From the NCBI RefSeq assembly GCF_030056795.1, contig NZ_JASHKQ010000001.1:1922001-1986000 (forward strand): a stretch of 64,000 bases of DNA. The letters are read 5' to 3'. How positions within the stretch are numbered: position 1 is the stretch's first letter; each line of letters opens with the position of its first letter. Shown here piece after piece: positions 35,198 through 43,633 of the stretch. Below the pieces are notes generated by a model. The model was not told the origin of the DNA and made no database searches. It saw only the letters and a list, made by a program, of their open reading frames with translations. The position numbers and the translations under genes were made by a program. This stretch comes from Rhodococcus sp. IEGM 1381 (lineage in GTDB: Bacteria; Actinomycetota; Actinomycetes; Mycobacteriales; Mycobacteriaceae).

Positions 35198-36430
35198 TCA
35201 GGCTGCGCCGCGTGAGGATTCGAGTCGACGGGCCACCAGTGCCGCCTGCAGGTGTCGAATTCCGGACGGACGCGTGGGGTCGAAGCCGGTGAGCTGTGCG
35301 ATCCGCTTGAGGCGGTAGTCCACGGTGTTGGTGTGCAGATGGAGCTGGCGAGCAGACCGCTGCCGGTTCAGATCGTGCGAGATGTGGATCTCGAGGGTCT
35401 CGAGCAGCTCGGGTGACGAATCGAGCGGCTCGAGGATCTGAGTCAGGTGGCGTCGGCCGGGGCCCGGACGCGTCAGCTGGTACTCCAGCACGAGGTCGTC
35501 CATGCGGTACAGGCCGGACGGGCGGTGCAGTTGATGGGCCAGGGACAGCAGTTCGTGGACCTGATCGGCTGCGGTGGGGATGTCCGCGGTGGCGGCCTGC
35601 TCGGCTGTGACGGTGACGGGCACCTCCGCGGCGGTACCGATACGATGCACCAGGGCTTCGACCCACTCGTCGTCGTGGACACCGGGAATCAGGACGGTGC
35701 CACCCTCGGTGCTCAGCAGGGACAGGGGAGTACGGCCGCAGATCGTGGCCAGTTCGGCCTGCACGCGACGCAGCTTTCTGCGAGCGGCAACCGTCTTTTG
35801 GATGTTGGGGTCGTTCTCGTCCGGGTGCGGCGGCACCGAGATGGCGAGCACGAGGTAACTGTCGGCGAGTTCGATGCCGGACTGACGTGCCATCGACACC
35901 GCGTTGTGGCCGCTGAGAAGTGAGGTGACCAGAGTGTGCGCTGCAGTGTGGTGTTCGCTGGCCACTGCTTGCAGTTCTTCGACGTAGCTCTTGCTGGCGG
36001 CGATGGATACCTTCTCCGACAGCAGCACGAACATGCGCGCGGCCTCGATCAGCTGTGCTGCGTCGCCCTCGCCCGCCCGCTTCGACACCAGGTTCCAACC
36101 GATCTGGATGCCCTCGTGGTAGACGCTGAGCACGGATTCGAGCGGAACTCCTTCGCGAGCCCACTGACTGGCCTTGGCGCGGAGCTCGGCCAGGTCGGAC
36201 TCGGCCGGAGCGCGGCGTTCGTCGAGCATCTGCACGGCGATGCTGATGCACTTGACGGTGAATTCGGTGACGTCGCCGTGGAGCTGCTCACCCGGCAACG
36301 ACCCGCAGGGTGTGTTGGCTGCGAAATGCCCTACCAGGAGCCGTGCCACCGCGCGGAAGTCGCGAAGAGGAGCCGACGCAGGCTGACCCGCGACCATAAT
36401 TCCGAGGCTAGTCGAGTTGTGAACGGTCAC
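35198..36430 (-). CDS. PucR-family transcriptional regulator
   Basis: This 410-residue regulator has an N-terminal all-helical region (about 20-170) with RDFRAVARLLVGHFAANTP, a central GGDEF-like/CdaR segment (about 180-330) and a C-terminal PucR helix-turn-helix (ETLEIHISHDLNRQRSARQL, HTNTVDYRLKRIAQLTG). Family members respond to purines, carbohydrates, fatty acids or amino acids. GTG at 36430 is supported by AAGGG about eight bases upstream; an ATG 11 codons later is an alternative. It is divergent from the desaturase-like gene across 327 bases, so that gene is one candidate target. Confidence 0.85.
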   Translation of the reverse strand: MTVHNSTSLGIMVAGQPASAPLRDFRAVARLLVGHFAANTPCGSLPGEQLHGDVTEFTVKCISIAVQMLDERRAPAESDLAELRAKASQWAREGVPLESVLSVYHEGIQIGWNLVSKRAGEGDAAQLIEAARMFVLLSEKVSIAASKSYVEELQAVASEHHTAAHTLVTSLLSGHNAVSMARQSGIELADSYLVLAISVPPHPDENDPNIQKTVAARRKLRRVQAELATICGRTPLSLLSTEGGTVLIPGVHDDEWVEALVHRIGTAAEVPVTVTAEQAATADIPTAADQVHELLSLAHQLHRPSGLYRMDDLVLEYQLTRPGPGRRHLTQILEPLDSSPELLETLEIHISHDLNRQRSARQLHLHTNTVDYRLKRIAQLTGFDPTRPSGIRHLQAALVARRLESSRGAA

Positions 36431-36757
36431 AGATCAACCCTTCGTGTTGGTTCTTCAGGTCATTCGGACTGCAAACTTACTCACGCGTATCAACGCGCTT
36501 CCACGGCTCAATCTATGCAATCGAGCGTAAAACCGCGGTGTTTTCGTACTTCAAGTTTGTTTCCTGGCCTCTAACAGGATCGATCATAGGTTGTTAACTA
36601 CGTGTGATCCATGGTTTCGGCAAAACTCGTTGTGATCTATCTCGAGGGAGTGGCGTGGTCGGCTGCGACTTGCACTAAACAATCGCGAAGCCGTTCACGG
36701 CGTGTGCAGCGCACATCTACCTTGATCTCGCTGGGAGTGGGCGACGAAAGGACGAGC
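36431..36757. other. Divergent regulatory region between pucR-like and desaturase-like genes
   Basis: A 327-base non-coding stretch that is visibly richer in A and T than its neighbours, especially 36470-36620. It includes GGATC and GATCC half-sites (36577-36610) around a GTTAAC, which could form an operator. It probably carries promoters for both genes; I could not pick a single convincing -35/-10 pair. Confidence 0.5.
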
Positions 36758-37663
36758 ATGCACAGTGATATCGGTCAGTTCACTGTTCTCCGGGAATTGC
36801 GCCCGACCATCGAGGAGAATCTCGCCCGTCACCGCGCCGAGTCCGTTCAGTGGGAACCGGCCGACTTCGTCCGCGCCGAGATGTACTGGGGATCGCGTCC
36901 CTCGACGCTGACCGAAACTGCGAAAGCCGCGTTGGTGACCAATCTTCTCGTCGAGCAGAACATTCCGCTCTACCGGCGGGATGCGGTGGCAACCGAGATC
37001 GGTGCCTGGCCGTCCTGGCTCACGGACTGGAGCAACGAACGTCGTCGGCATGCGGCGGCTGTCACCGATTACCTGGTCGCCACCCGTAGCGTCGATCCGG
37101 TCGCCCTCGGACGAGCTCGAGCGCAATGTATGACGGTGGGATTCGACTCCCCGATGAACGGCGCACACCTGCTCCGGTCACTGGTTCAGGTGGCCCTGGA
37201 CGAGTCGGTCTCGAGCATCAGTCATCGCAACACCGCGGACCAGTGCCATGATCCGGTAGCGGATCGTCTCCTCGGACGCATCATCGCGGATCAGGAACTG
37301 CACGTCCGATTCTTCGCGGACCTGGTTTCGGCTGCGCTCGCCGTGGCACCAGGCCTTACGGTCACCGCCATCACCGAGGTCGTCATGAACTTCCAGCTGC
37401 CGGGTACCAACCTGCCGGGTTTCGCCCGCAGTGCGATGCTCATTGCGCGCGATGGCATCTACGACCTCGGCCGCCACCTCGACGAGGTGCTGCGACCCAT
37501 GTTGGCCCAGTGGCGCATCTTCGAGCGGACCGATCTCGGTGCCGGAGCGCGCAGTCGCGATCAACTGGCGGACTATCTGGACCACCTCGATGCCCAGGCC
37601 GCCACCACCGAGCGCAGCGCCATGCGAACCCAGGAGTACGCAAACGCATTGCGCGCCAGCTGA
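36758..37663 (+). CDS. Acyl-ACP desaturase-family protein with altered iron ligands
   Basis: This 301-residue four-helix-bundle protein is related to DesA acyl-ACP desaturases: NLLVEQNIPLYRRD, DYLVATRSVDPV and SSISHRNTADQCHDPVADRL all match DesA1 block by block. The diiron site should use two Glu and two ExxH pairs. Here Glu66, His98, Glu149 and His182 are present, but the ExxH glutamates are Arg95 (in NERRRH) and Gln179 (in DQELH). It may therefore bind iron abnormally, or have become a non-catalytic subunit or a different enzyme. ATG at 36758 has GAAAGGA six bases upstream; the frame before it is non-coding in style. It is divergent from the PucR regulator. Confidence 0.78.
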   Translation: MHSDIGQFTVLRELRPTIEENLARHRAESVQWEPADFVRAEMYWGSRPSTLTETAKAALVTNLLVEQNIPLYRRDAVATEIGAWPSWLTDWSNERRRHAAAVTDYLVATRSVDPVALGRARAQCMTVGFDSPMNGAHLLRSLVQVALDESVSSISHRNTADQCHDPVADRLLGRIIADQELHVRFFADLVSAALAVAPGLTVTAITEVVMNFQLPGTNLPGFARSAMLIARDGIYDLGRHLDEVLRPMLAQWRIFERTDLGAGARSRDQLADYLDHLDAQAATTERSAMRTQEYANALRAS

Positions 37664-37761
37664 CACCACCTACCTCGGCGGGGTCCATCGGCTAACCTGA
37701 ACTCCTGCTCTTCTTCACGCTCCACACCTCGTATTCGGGGCAACGACCGGAGGCCCCCATC

Positions 37762-38622
37762 GTGACAGGCTCTCGACCGATCATCGTCGGTATAGACGGA
37801 TCCGCCGCGGCGGACAAGGCAGTGATCTGGGCCGCCCTCTGCGCGTACCGACGCGATCGGCGGTTGCACATCGTCACAGCCGTCGACATGCCGGGAGTTG
37901 TCGACCTGAGCGAATTTGCTGGAGAAGCAACGGAATTCGTTGCGACAGCCAAGTCCAGGTTGGTCGCGGCAGAGACTCTGGCCGCTCTGGTCGTCGACGA
38001 TCCCGCGTTCGAGGTGACGTCGAGTGCCATCGAGGGGGGCGTCATGGACGTTCTCATCGGCGTCTCGGCGCAGGCCGAGATTCTGGTGATCGGTGCGAGT
38101 GAATCCGGCGCTGTCACATTGTCTTTGGCGGCGCACACCGTCTCGCCGGTGGCAGTGGTGCGGGGCCGTGACATCGACGGTCGCCCGGTAGCCGAGGGCC
38201 CGGTCGTCGTCGGCATCGATGGATCGGACGTCAACCAGGCTGCCGTCGAGTGGGCGTTCGCCGAAGCGTCGGCTCGTGCGGCCGTGTTGATCGCGGTACA
38301 CGTGTGGTCAGATGTGGATCTGACGCAATCGTTCGGCCGCGCGCCCAAGGATTGGCACGCCATTGCCGAGGGTGAAGAGGCGCTGCTGGCCGAGAGTCTC
38401 GCCGGCTGGCAGGAGCGGTTTCCCGAGGTGGAGGTGCAGCGCATCGTGGCTCAGGACCGACCGGTACGAGTTCTCAGTGGCCTGTCCGAAACCGCGGCAT
38501 TGGTTGTGGTGGGCAACCGGGGACGCGGCGGATTCGGTGGAATGCTGCTGGGGTCCACGAGTTTCGCACTCGTCAACACTGCGGACTGCCCGGTGCTGGT
38601 AGTGAGGAAAGCGCTCACATAG
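37762..38622 (+). CDS. Universal stress protein, two UspA domains
   Basis: This 286-residue protein has tandem UspA domains. Domain 1 begins IIVGIDGSAAADKAV and domain 2 VVVGIDGSDVNQAAVEWAF; the second keeps the ATP-binding G-x2-G-x9-G-S motif (VVGNRGRGGFGGMLLGSTS), while the first has a degenerate version (VIGASESGAVTLSLAA). This matches the mycobacterial dormancy-linked Usp type. GGAGG lies eight bases before the GTG at 37762, and a TAACCT near 37693-37698 is a probable -10, giving a leader of about 55 bases. Its 3' end overlaps the convergent cupin gene by eight bases. Confidence 0.9.
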   Translation: MTGSRPIIVGIDGSAAADKAVIWAALCAYRRDRRLHIVTAVDMPGVVDLSEFAGEATEFVATAKSRLVAAETLAALVVDDPAFEVTSSAIEGGVMDVLIGVSAQAEILVIGASESGAVTLSLAAHTVSPVAVVRGRDIDGRPVAEGPVVVGIDGSDVNQAAVEWAFAEASARAAVLIAVHVWSDVDLTQSFGRAPKDWHAIAEGEEALLAESLAGWQERFPEVEVQRIVAQDRPVRVLSGLSETAALVVVGNRGRGGFGGMLLGSTSFALVNTADCPVLVVRKALT

Positions 38623-38941
38623 CGACGGTCAGCAGAAAGCTCACGTCTTCGAGGGCCTCGACGCTGTGGCGGGCGTCGGGGATGACGAGCAAGTCGCCGG
38701 TCGAGCCCTTCCAGGATCGCTCGCCGCTGATCAGTTCGAGCTTTCCACTCAGGACCAGGACCGTGGATTCGCCGGACAGGTCGTGTTCGGCCAACTTGTT
38801 ACCGGCGGCCAGAGCCACGACGGTCTGCCTCAAGTGGCGTCGATGACCGCCGTACACCGTCTGCGAACTGCGGCCACTCGACGCGCCGACGGCAAGCTTG
38901 AGTTGTTGGCGGGCAAGTGCGGTGAGTGACTTCTTGTCCAT
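38615..38941 (-). CDS. Small cupin-domain protein
   Basis: This 108-residue protein has a single conserved beta-barrel cupin pattern: TVVALAAGNKLAEHDLSGES, then VLVLSGKLELISGE, and GDLLVIPDARHSVEALEDV. The usual HxH metal pair of motif 1 is reduced to a single His here; motif 2 keeps its His. Such proteins are often small-molecule-binding or regulatory. CATACT is seven bases before the ATG at 38941 (leaderless pattern). The last codons overlap the end of the universal stress gene on the other strand. Confidence 0.8.
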   Translation of the reverse strand: MDKKSLTALARQQLKLAVGASSGRSSQTVYGGHRRHLRQTVVALAAGNKLAEHDLSGESTVLVLSGKLELISGERSWKGSTGDLLVIPDARHSVEALEDVSFLLTVAM

Positions 38942-38995
38942 GATCGTCAGTATGACGCACGGCCTGCGGTCGCGACGGGGGAATCCTGAACGCGC

Positions 38996-39505
38996 TCAGG
39001 AAGGTTGGGTAGCCTTTCCGTACTCCACCCAGCGGAACCGAGTTCCGTTCACACGGCTGCTCTGCCACTCGCCCGCCTTCGCGGTCCAGCCGGCCGGAAT
39101 TTCAGGAGCGCCGGTGTCGCCGTGGACGTCGAGATCGACCTCGGTGACTTCGAGGTGGGTCGCGATACTCATTGCACTGCGATAGATTTCGCCGCCGCCG
39201 ATGATCCAGACCGGGTCGTCACCCACCCGGGCCACGGCGTCGGCGACACTCGATGCGCTCTCGGCACCGTCTTCGGACCACGAGGAATTGCGGGTGACCA
39301 CGATGTTGCGACGCCCAGGCAACGGACGGAACTTCGCGGGCAGTGAATCCCAGGTCTTGCGGCCCATGATGACCGAGTGTTCGGCCGTCGTGGCTTTGAA
39401 GTGCGCCATGTCCTCGGGAATCCGCCAGGGGATGCCACCCTCATCACCGATGGTTCCGGCCCGGCTCTGAGCCCAGATCAGACCGACGAATCGCTCGGCA
39501 CTCAC
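38996..39505 (-). CDS. dfrA: Dihydrofolate reductase
   Basis: This 169-residue enzyme reduces dihydrofolate to tetrahydrofolate with NADPH. The N-terminal [21 protein letters not shown] holds the substrate loop, followed by [30 protein letters not shown] and the NADPH-binding WIIGGGEIY. Its GTG start (39505) overlaps the thyA stop by four bases, so both are in one operon and dTMP synthesis is coupled to folate recycling. This is the dfrA-thyA order of mycobacteria. Confidence 0.95.
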   Translation of the reverse strand: MSAERFVGLIWAQSRAGTIGDEGGIPWRIPEDMAHFKATTAEHSVIMGRKTWDSLPAKFRPLPGRRNIVVTRNSSWSEDGAESASSVADAVARVGDDPVWIIGGGEIYRSAMSIATHLEVTEVDLDVHGDTGAPEIPAGWTAKAGEWQSSRVNGTRFRWVEYGKATQPS

Positions 39506-40311
39506 ACCGCGACCGGGGCCTTGATTGCCGGGTGATGCCGGTAGTCCACTATCTCGATGTCCTCGAAGGTGTAGTCGAAGATCGAATCCCGTTGTGCCAG
39601 TTTCAGAGTGGGGTACGGATATGCCTCACGGGAGAGCTGCTCGGCAACCTGCTCGCGGTGGTTGTCGTAGATGTGGCAATCGCCGCCGGTCCACACGAAC
39701 TCGCCCACTTCGAGCCCGGTCTGCGCCGCCACCATGTGCGTGAGCAGTGCGTAGCTGGCGATGTTGAACGGCACGCCGAGGAACATGTCCGCGCTGCGCT
39801 GGTACAGCTGGCACGAGAGCTTGCCGTCGGCCACGTAGAACTGGAAGAACGCATGGCAGGGCGGCAGTGCCATCCGCGGGATCTCGCCGACGTTCCAGGC
39901 CGAGACGATCATCCGACGCGAATCCGGATTCGTCTTCAGAGTCTCGATGACCTGGCTGATCTGGTCGATGTGCTCGCCGGACGGGGTGGGCCACGATCGC
40001 CACTGAACTCCGTAGACCGGGCCGAGTTCACCGTCCGGAGCTGCCCACTCGTCCCAGATGCTCACGCCGCGCTCCTGTAGCCACGTGGCGTTGGAATCGC
40101 CCCGCAGGAACCACAGCAACTCGTACACGATCGACTTGAGATGGACCTTCTTGGTGGTGATCAACGGGAAACCCGCTGCCAGATCGAAGCGCATCTGATG
40201 CCCGAACACGCTGGTGGTGCCCGTGCCAGTCCGGTCGGACTTCGCAGTCCCGGTGCCTTGGATGTGGCGCAGCAGATCTTCGTACGGAGTCGGAACCATC
40301 ACGACGGTCAT
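39502..40311 (-). CDS. thyA: Thymidylate synthase
   Basis: This 269-residue ThyA methylates dUMP using methylenetetrahydrofolate. Landmarks are the phosphate-binding RTGTGT near residue 27, the W-rich [20 protein letters not shown] segment, catalytic Cys152 in [24 protein letters not shown] and HIYDNH. It begins only 20 bases from the divergent fpg-like gene if the ATG at 40311 is used; the ATG at 40299 is an alternative. TATGCA lies six bases before the first ATG. Confidence 0.95.
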   Translation of the reverse strand: MTVVMVPTPYEDLLRHIQGTGTAKSDRTGTGTTSVFGHQMRFDLAAGFPLITTKKVHLKSIVYELLWFLRGDSNATWLQERGVSIWDEWAAPDGELGPVYGVQWRSWPTPSGEHIDQISQVIETLKTNPDSRRMIVSAWNVGEIPRMALPPCHAFFQFYVADGKLSCQLYQRSADMFLGVPFNIASYALLTHMVAAQTGLEVGEFVWTGGDCHIYDNHREQVAEQLSREAYPYPTLKLAQRDSIFDYTFEDIEIVDYRHHPAIKAPVAV

Positions 40312-40331
40312 GGTAGCTGCATACTGGACAC

Positions 40332-41198
40332 ATGCCGGAATTACCCGAGGTGGAAGCCCTTGCCGGCTTTCTGCGCGAGCACGCCGTCGGTGCCGTGATC
40401 GGACGCATCGACATCGCAGCGCTCAGTGTTCTCAAGACGTTCGATCCGCCGCTCACCGAGCTGCAGGGCAAGGACGTCACCGATGCCGCCCGTTTCGGCA
40501 AGCACCTGGCACTGCGAGCCGGTGACCTGTGGTTGATCACGCACCTCTCGCGCGGCGGGTGGCTGCGGTGGGTGGACAATCCCAGCGCCGCGCCGCCCAA
40601 GCCCGGCAAGGGCCCGTTGGCCCTGCGCATCCATTTCTTCACCCCCGAAGGAGCGACGCCCGCCATCGACCTGACCGAAGCCGGTACCAAAAAGCGGTTG
40701 GCGGTCTGGGTGGTCCGTGATCCTGCGCAGGTCGCGAGCATCGCGCGGCTCGGACCCGATGCGCTGACGGTCACCGAGCTCGAGTTCGCCGAGATTCTCG
40801 GAAGCACCACTGCGCGACTGAAGACCTCATTGGTGGACCAGTCCTTGTTGGCCGGCATCGGCAACGCCTACTCGGATGAGATATTGCACGTCGCGAAGCT
40901 CTCGCCGTTCGCGTCGTCGAGCAAGCTCGATCCCGAATCCGTCGCGGCGCTCTACGCGGCGATGCGCTCGGTGCTGTCCGACGCGGTGGCGCGCTCGGCC
41001 GGGCAGGACGCGGCGCGGCTGAAGGGGGAGAAGCGATCGGGCATGCGGGTGCATTCCAGGACCGGACTGCCGTGCCCGGTGTGCGGCGACCCGGTACGCG
41101 AAGTCGCGTACGTCGATCGATCGTTTCAGTACTGCGCCACGTGCCAGACGGCCGGCAAGATTCTCGCCGACCGCCGCATGTCGCGTCTGCTCAAGTAA
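40332..41198 (+). CDS. Fpg/Nei-family DNA glycosylase
   Basis: This 288-residue base-excision repair enzyme keeps the N-terminal Pro-Glu active site (MPELPEVE) and the catalytic-core H2TH motif region around [17 protein letters not shown]. The C-terminal zinc finger is complete: Cys-Pro-Val-Cys near residue 257 and Cys-Ala-Thr-Cys near 276. Its place in the Rv0944 neighbourhood and its sequence style suggest the Fpg2/Nei-like branch rather than canonical MutM. CATACT is six bases before the ATG (leaderless). Its 3' end overlaps the convergent carboxylesterase by eight bases. Confidence 0.9.
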   Translation: MPELPEVEALAGFLREHAVGAVIGRIDIAALSVLKTFDPPLTELQGKDVTDAARFGKHLALRAGDLWLITHLSRGGWLRWVDNPSAAPPKPGKGPLALRIHFFTPEGATPAIDLTEAGTKKRLAVWVVRDPAQVASIARLGPDALTVTELEFAEILGSTTARLKTSLVDQSLLAGIGNAYSDEILHVAKLSPFASSSKLDPESVAALYAAMRSVLSDAVARSAGQDAARLKGEKRSGMRVHSRTGLPCPVCGDPVREVAYVDRSFQYCATCQTAGKILADRRMSRLLK

Positions 41199-42735
41199 CG
41201 GGTTCGAGTTTCTGGCTGTCGTAGCCGCGGTAGCCTTCCCACGCCTTGCGCCGGTCGCTGCGCGGATCCTTCTGTACCCGGGTGCGGGTGTCGAAGATCA
41301 AAGTCTTGCGGTCGGTCTCGTCGTACTCCGGCCACGTGTCCAGCGGCTTTCCGTTGGTGGCGAACGCAATCCACTGCGACTGCACGTGCTCGGTGACGTC
41401 GGAAAAGGCCTTTCGCCCGCCGGCGAGCGTGAGCGCCTTGCCGAACAGCGTTTCGCTGATGCCGAACACGGCGAACAACTCGAACCCGTGGGTGGCGTCG
41501 AGGCCCAGTACCTTCATCGACCGCGGCGCGAAGTCGAACCGGTAGAAGTACGTCGATGCGTAACGCGAATGTCCCTCGGCCACTTCCAGTGACGGCTTCC
41601 AGAAGGTGAAATCCCCACCGAAGTCGATGGCGGCGCGTTCGTTCGGGTAGCCCCGGTAGCCTGAAGTAACCACGGCTTCGGCGTCGGGGTCGGTGAGCGA
41701 GAACAGCTTGGTGATGCGCTCGGGGTTGGTGGGTAGTGCGTCGAGGAACTTCGGAAACAGTGTTCCTTCACGGGCATTGGTGCCGATGATGAGTGGGACG
41801 CGGTGTGCGGTGCCGTTCGCATAGGCCTCGACCGGGCTTACCGGCAGAAAGTCGCCGTCGATCACCGGGCCGAACGGGAGCAGGCCCGGAGTGCGGTGCA
41901 ATGTGGTGAGGCCGAGCTTGGTGCCGGCCCGTCCGAGCCGCAGTACCTCGGCGTTCTCCAGGGTCTCGGCAGCGTTCTCGGCGGTGCCGCCGAGATAGCC
42001 CACGTACTCGCGCGCCCACTGATCGGCGCGCTCCTTGGTGGCGGTCATGCCGGGTGCCGAACTCTCGGAAATAGCCTGGGCGAACAGACCTTTCGCGGAG
42101 GGGACGGTCATCAGCGTGGTGACGGCGTTTCCACCGGCCGACTCGCCGAAGACGGTGACGTTGTTCGGATCGCCGCCGAACTCGGCGATATTGCGCTGTA
42201 CCCATTCCAGGGCCGCAACTTGATCCCGTAAACCGAGGTTGGAGTCGAACGGCCGTTCGGGAGTGGAGAACTGGGACATGTCGAGGTAGCCCAATGCGCC
42301 GAGTCGGTAGTTGACCGAGACGTAGATGATGCCGTCGCCGTCCTTCAGCGAGCGGCGCACCAGCGAGCCGCCGCCGTACAGGGGCGTGGCCGACGTGCCC
42401 AGGGTGTACGCGCCGCCATGGATGAACACCATGACCGGACGCGGGTTCGCGCTCGGTGCACTGGGAGAGAGCACATTGAGCGTCAGGCAGTCCTCGCTGG
42501 ACGGCTGGTACTTGCCGATCGCCAACATCGTGCCGCGCTTGTGCTGGATCGAGGCGTTGCCCCACTCGGTGGCGTCGCGCACGCCCTCCCACGGCTGAGT
42601 GGGTTGCGGCGCTCGAAATCGAAGCGGGCCGACGGGCGGAGCGGCATAGGGAATGCCTCGCCAGGTGGTGAGGTCACCGACGGGCTTGCCCTCGATGATG
42701 CCGTCGGAGGTGGTCACGCGTGTCGTCACAGCCAT
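41191..42735 (-). CDS. Type B carboxylesterase
   Basis: This 514-residue hydrolase of the carboxylesterase/lipase family has WRGIPYAAPPVGPLRF at the N-terminus, the Cys in SSEDCLTLNVL, oxyanion FIHGGAY, the nucleophile Ser in GESAGGNA (about residue 185), an acid in TNAREGTLF and the His in ATHGFELFAVF. It hydrolyses esters or amides of unknown identity and has no signal peptide. The ATG at 42735 begins the conserved N-terminus; upstream codons are not conserved-looking. Confidence 0.9.
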   Translation of the reverse strand: MAVTTRVTTSDGIIEGKPVGDLTTWRGIPYAAPPVGPLRFRAPQPTQPWEGVRDATEWGNASIQHKRGTMLAIGKYQPSSEDCLTLNVLSPSAPSANPRPVMVFIHGGAYTLGTSATPLYGGGSLVRRSLKDGDGIIYVSVNYRLGALGYLDMSQFSTPERPFDSNLGLRDQVAALEWVQRNIAEFGGDPNNVTVFGESAGGNAVTTLMTVPSAKGLFAQAISESSAPGMTATKERADQWAREYVGYLGGTAENAAETLENAEVLRLGRAGTKLGLTTLHRTPGLLPFGPVIDGDFLPVSPVEAYANGTAHRVPLIIGTNAREGTLFPKFLDALPTNPERITKLFSLTDPDAEAVVTSGYRGYPNERAAIDFGGDFTFWKPSLEVAEGHSRYASTYFYRFDFAPRSMKVLGLDATHGFELFAVFGISETLFGKALTLAGGRKAFSDVTEHVQSQWIAFATNGKPLDTWPEYDETDRKTLIFDTRTRVQKDPRSDRRKAWEGYRGYDSQKLEPVT

Positions 42736-42809
42736 GTCGCGAGTGTACTGATCGGTCCTTACTCTCGGGTAAGAACCGGCGGGGTTCGGCACCGGGCAGA
42801 CTCGAATGC

Positions 42810-43370
42810 ATGTCTTTCGAATATCGCGCCGAGATCGTGCAGCTGCTGCGAGCACCGACGCACGCGTACTTCGGGAGGTCCAAGGACGGCCCGGCCGAGG
42901 TACCGACCGATCTGCCGTCCAGTGTCGAGATCGTGGCCCACAAGGGCATCCGCGGTGATCGCTTCTTCGGCGTGAAGGCACACACGGAAGCTGCGGTGAG
43001 CCTCCTGGCCGTCGAGGCCTGGGAAGCGGTGGGGGTCGTGCTCGGTGTCGAGGTGCCCGATCCGGCCGTGGCCAGGCGCAACGTCGTGGTTCGCGGGCTC
43101 GAACTGGACCCGCTGCGAGGGGTGGAGTTTCAGCTGAACTCCGGCGACGGCTGGATCACGTTCCGCGGCGGCCGGCCGGCTCACCCGTGCGCCTGGATGG
43201 ACCGCATGGTGGCCGACGGTGCGCGCAAGGCGCTTATCGGTCGCGGCGGGCTTCGTATCGAACCGCTGTCCGACGGCACTTTGCGGGTCGGGGAGTTGGC
43301 GGTGCGCTCCCCGGTCGAGCTGGATGCGGCACGTGCAGCGCTGTCGGTCATGCGTGCCCAGCCGATCTGA
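42810..43370 (+). CDS. MOSC-domain protein
   Basis: This 186-residue MOSC (MOCO sulfurase C-terminal) protein has the early GDRFFG and KAHTEAAVSLLA segments, the NVVVRGLELDPL block and the conserved Cys in GRPAHPCAWMD, which handles sulfur or binds molybdenum cofactor intermediates. Single-domain MOSC proteins of this type have unproven functions (metal-sulfur delivery, hydroxylamine-reducing activity). ATG at 42810 opens the domain; 30 upstream codons in frame look non-coding. Confidence 0.8.
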   Translation: MSFEYRAEIVQLLRAPTHAYFGRSKDGPAEVPTDLPSSVEIVAHKGIRGDRFFGVKAHTEAAVSLLAVEAWEAVGVVLGVEVPDPAVARRNVVVRGLELDPLRGVEFQLNSGDGWITFRGGRPAHPCAWMDRMVADGARKALIGRGGLRIEPLSDGTLRVGELAVRSPVELDAARAALSVMRAQPI

Positions 43371-43414
43371 CCTCATCGTCATTGCACCTCCGGCGGCGAA
43401 GGCGACCCACCTGC

Positions 43415-43446
43415 TTGCTCACGAAGCAAATCTGTGCCCATAATAT
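43415..43446 (+). promoter_or_regulatory. Putative promoter of the CoA-transferase operon
   Basis: TTGCTC (43415-43420) and CATAAT (43439-43444) are separated by 18 bases, with TAATAT overlapping. TTGCT and AGCAA (43415-43429) form a small inverted repeat over the -35. A second inverted repeat, TGTGA-CGGA-TCACA (43456-43469), lies near the predicted start point and could be an operator. Confidence 0.55.
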
Positions 43447-43521
43447 GAGTATTGGTGTGACGGATCACATCGAACCGCGCGCCATGGCGTCGGTCATTGA
43501 ATCCAGCGGGAAGAATTGCCG

Positions 43522-43601
43522 ATGTCCGATATGTGGATCGTGATCAACACCGTCGTCGCTGTGCCATCGCGCTGATCGTGCCCATGAACTGGATCCTGTG
43601 A
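43522..43601 (+). pseudogene. Possible small membrane-protein remnant or frameshifted ORF
   Basis: An ATG at 43522 opens MSDMWIVINTVVAV and stops after 17 codons at 43573-43575. If one base is added after the GTG at 43561, the frame continues as AIALIVPMNWIL to a TGA at 43599-43601, giving a hydrophobic 26-residue peptide. This looks like the first helix of a permease or a small membrane protein with a one-base deletion. GGGAAG precedes the ATG. It could also be an untranslated leader. Confidence 0.35.
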
Positions 43602-43633
43602 GCTTTTCTCCTGTGAGTATCGAAAGGAACACG

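Noticed and set aside
43456-43469. CRP site before the CoA-transferase operon (TGTGA-CGGA-TCACA)
   Set aside because: The spacer is four bases, not six, so a CRP/GlxR dimer should not fit; kept only as a generic possible operator.
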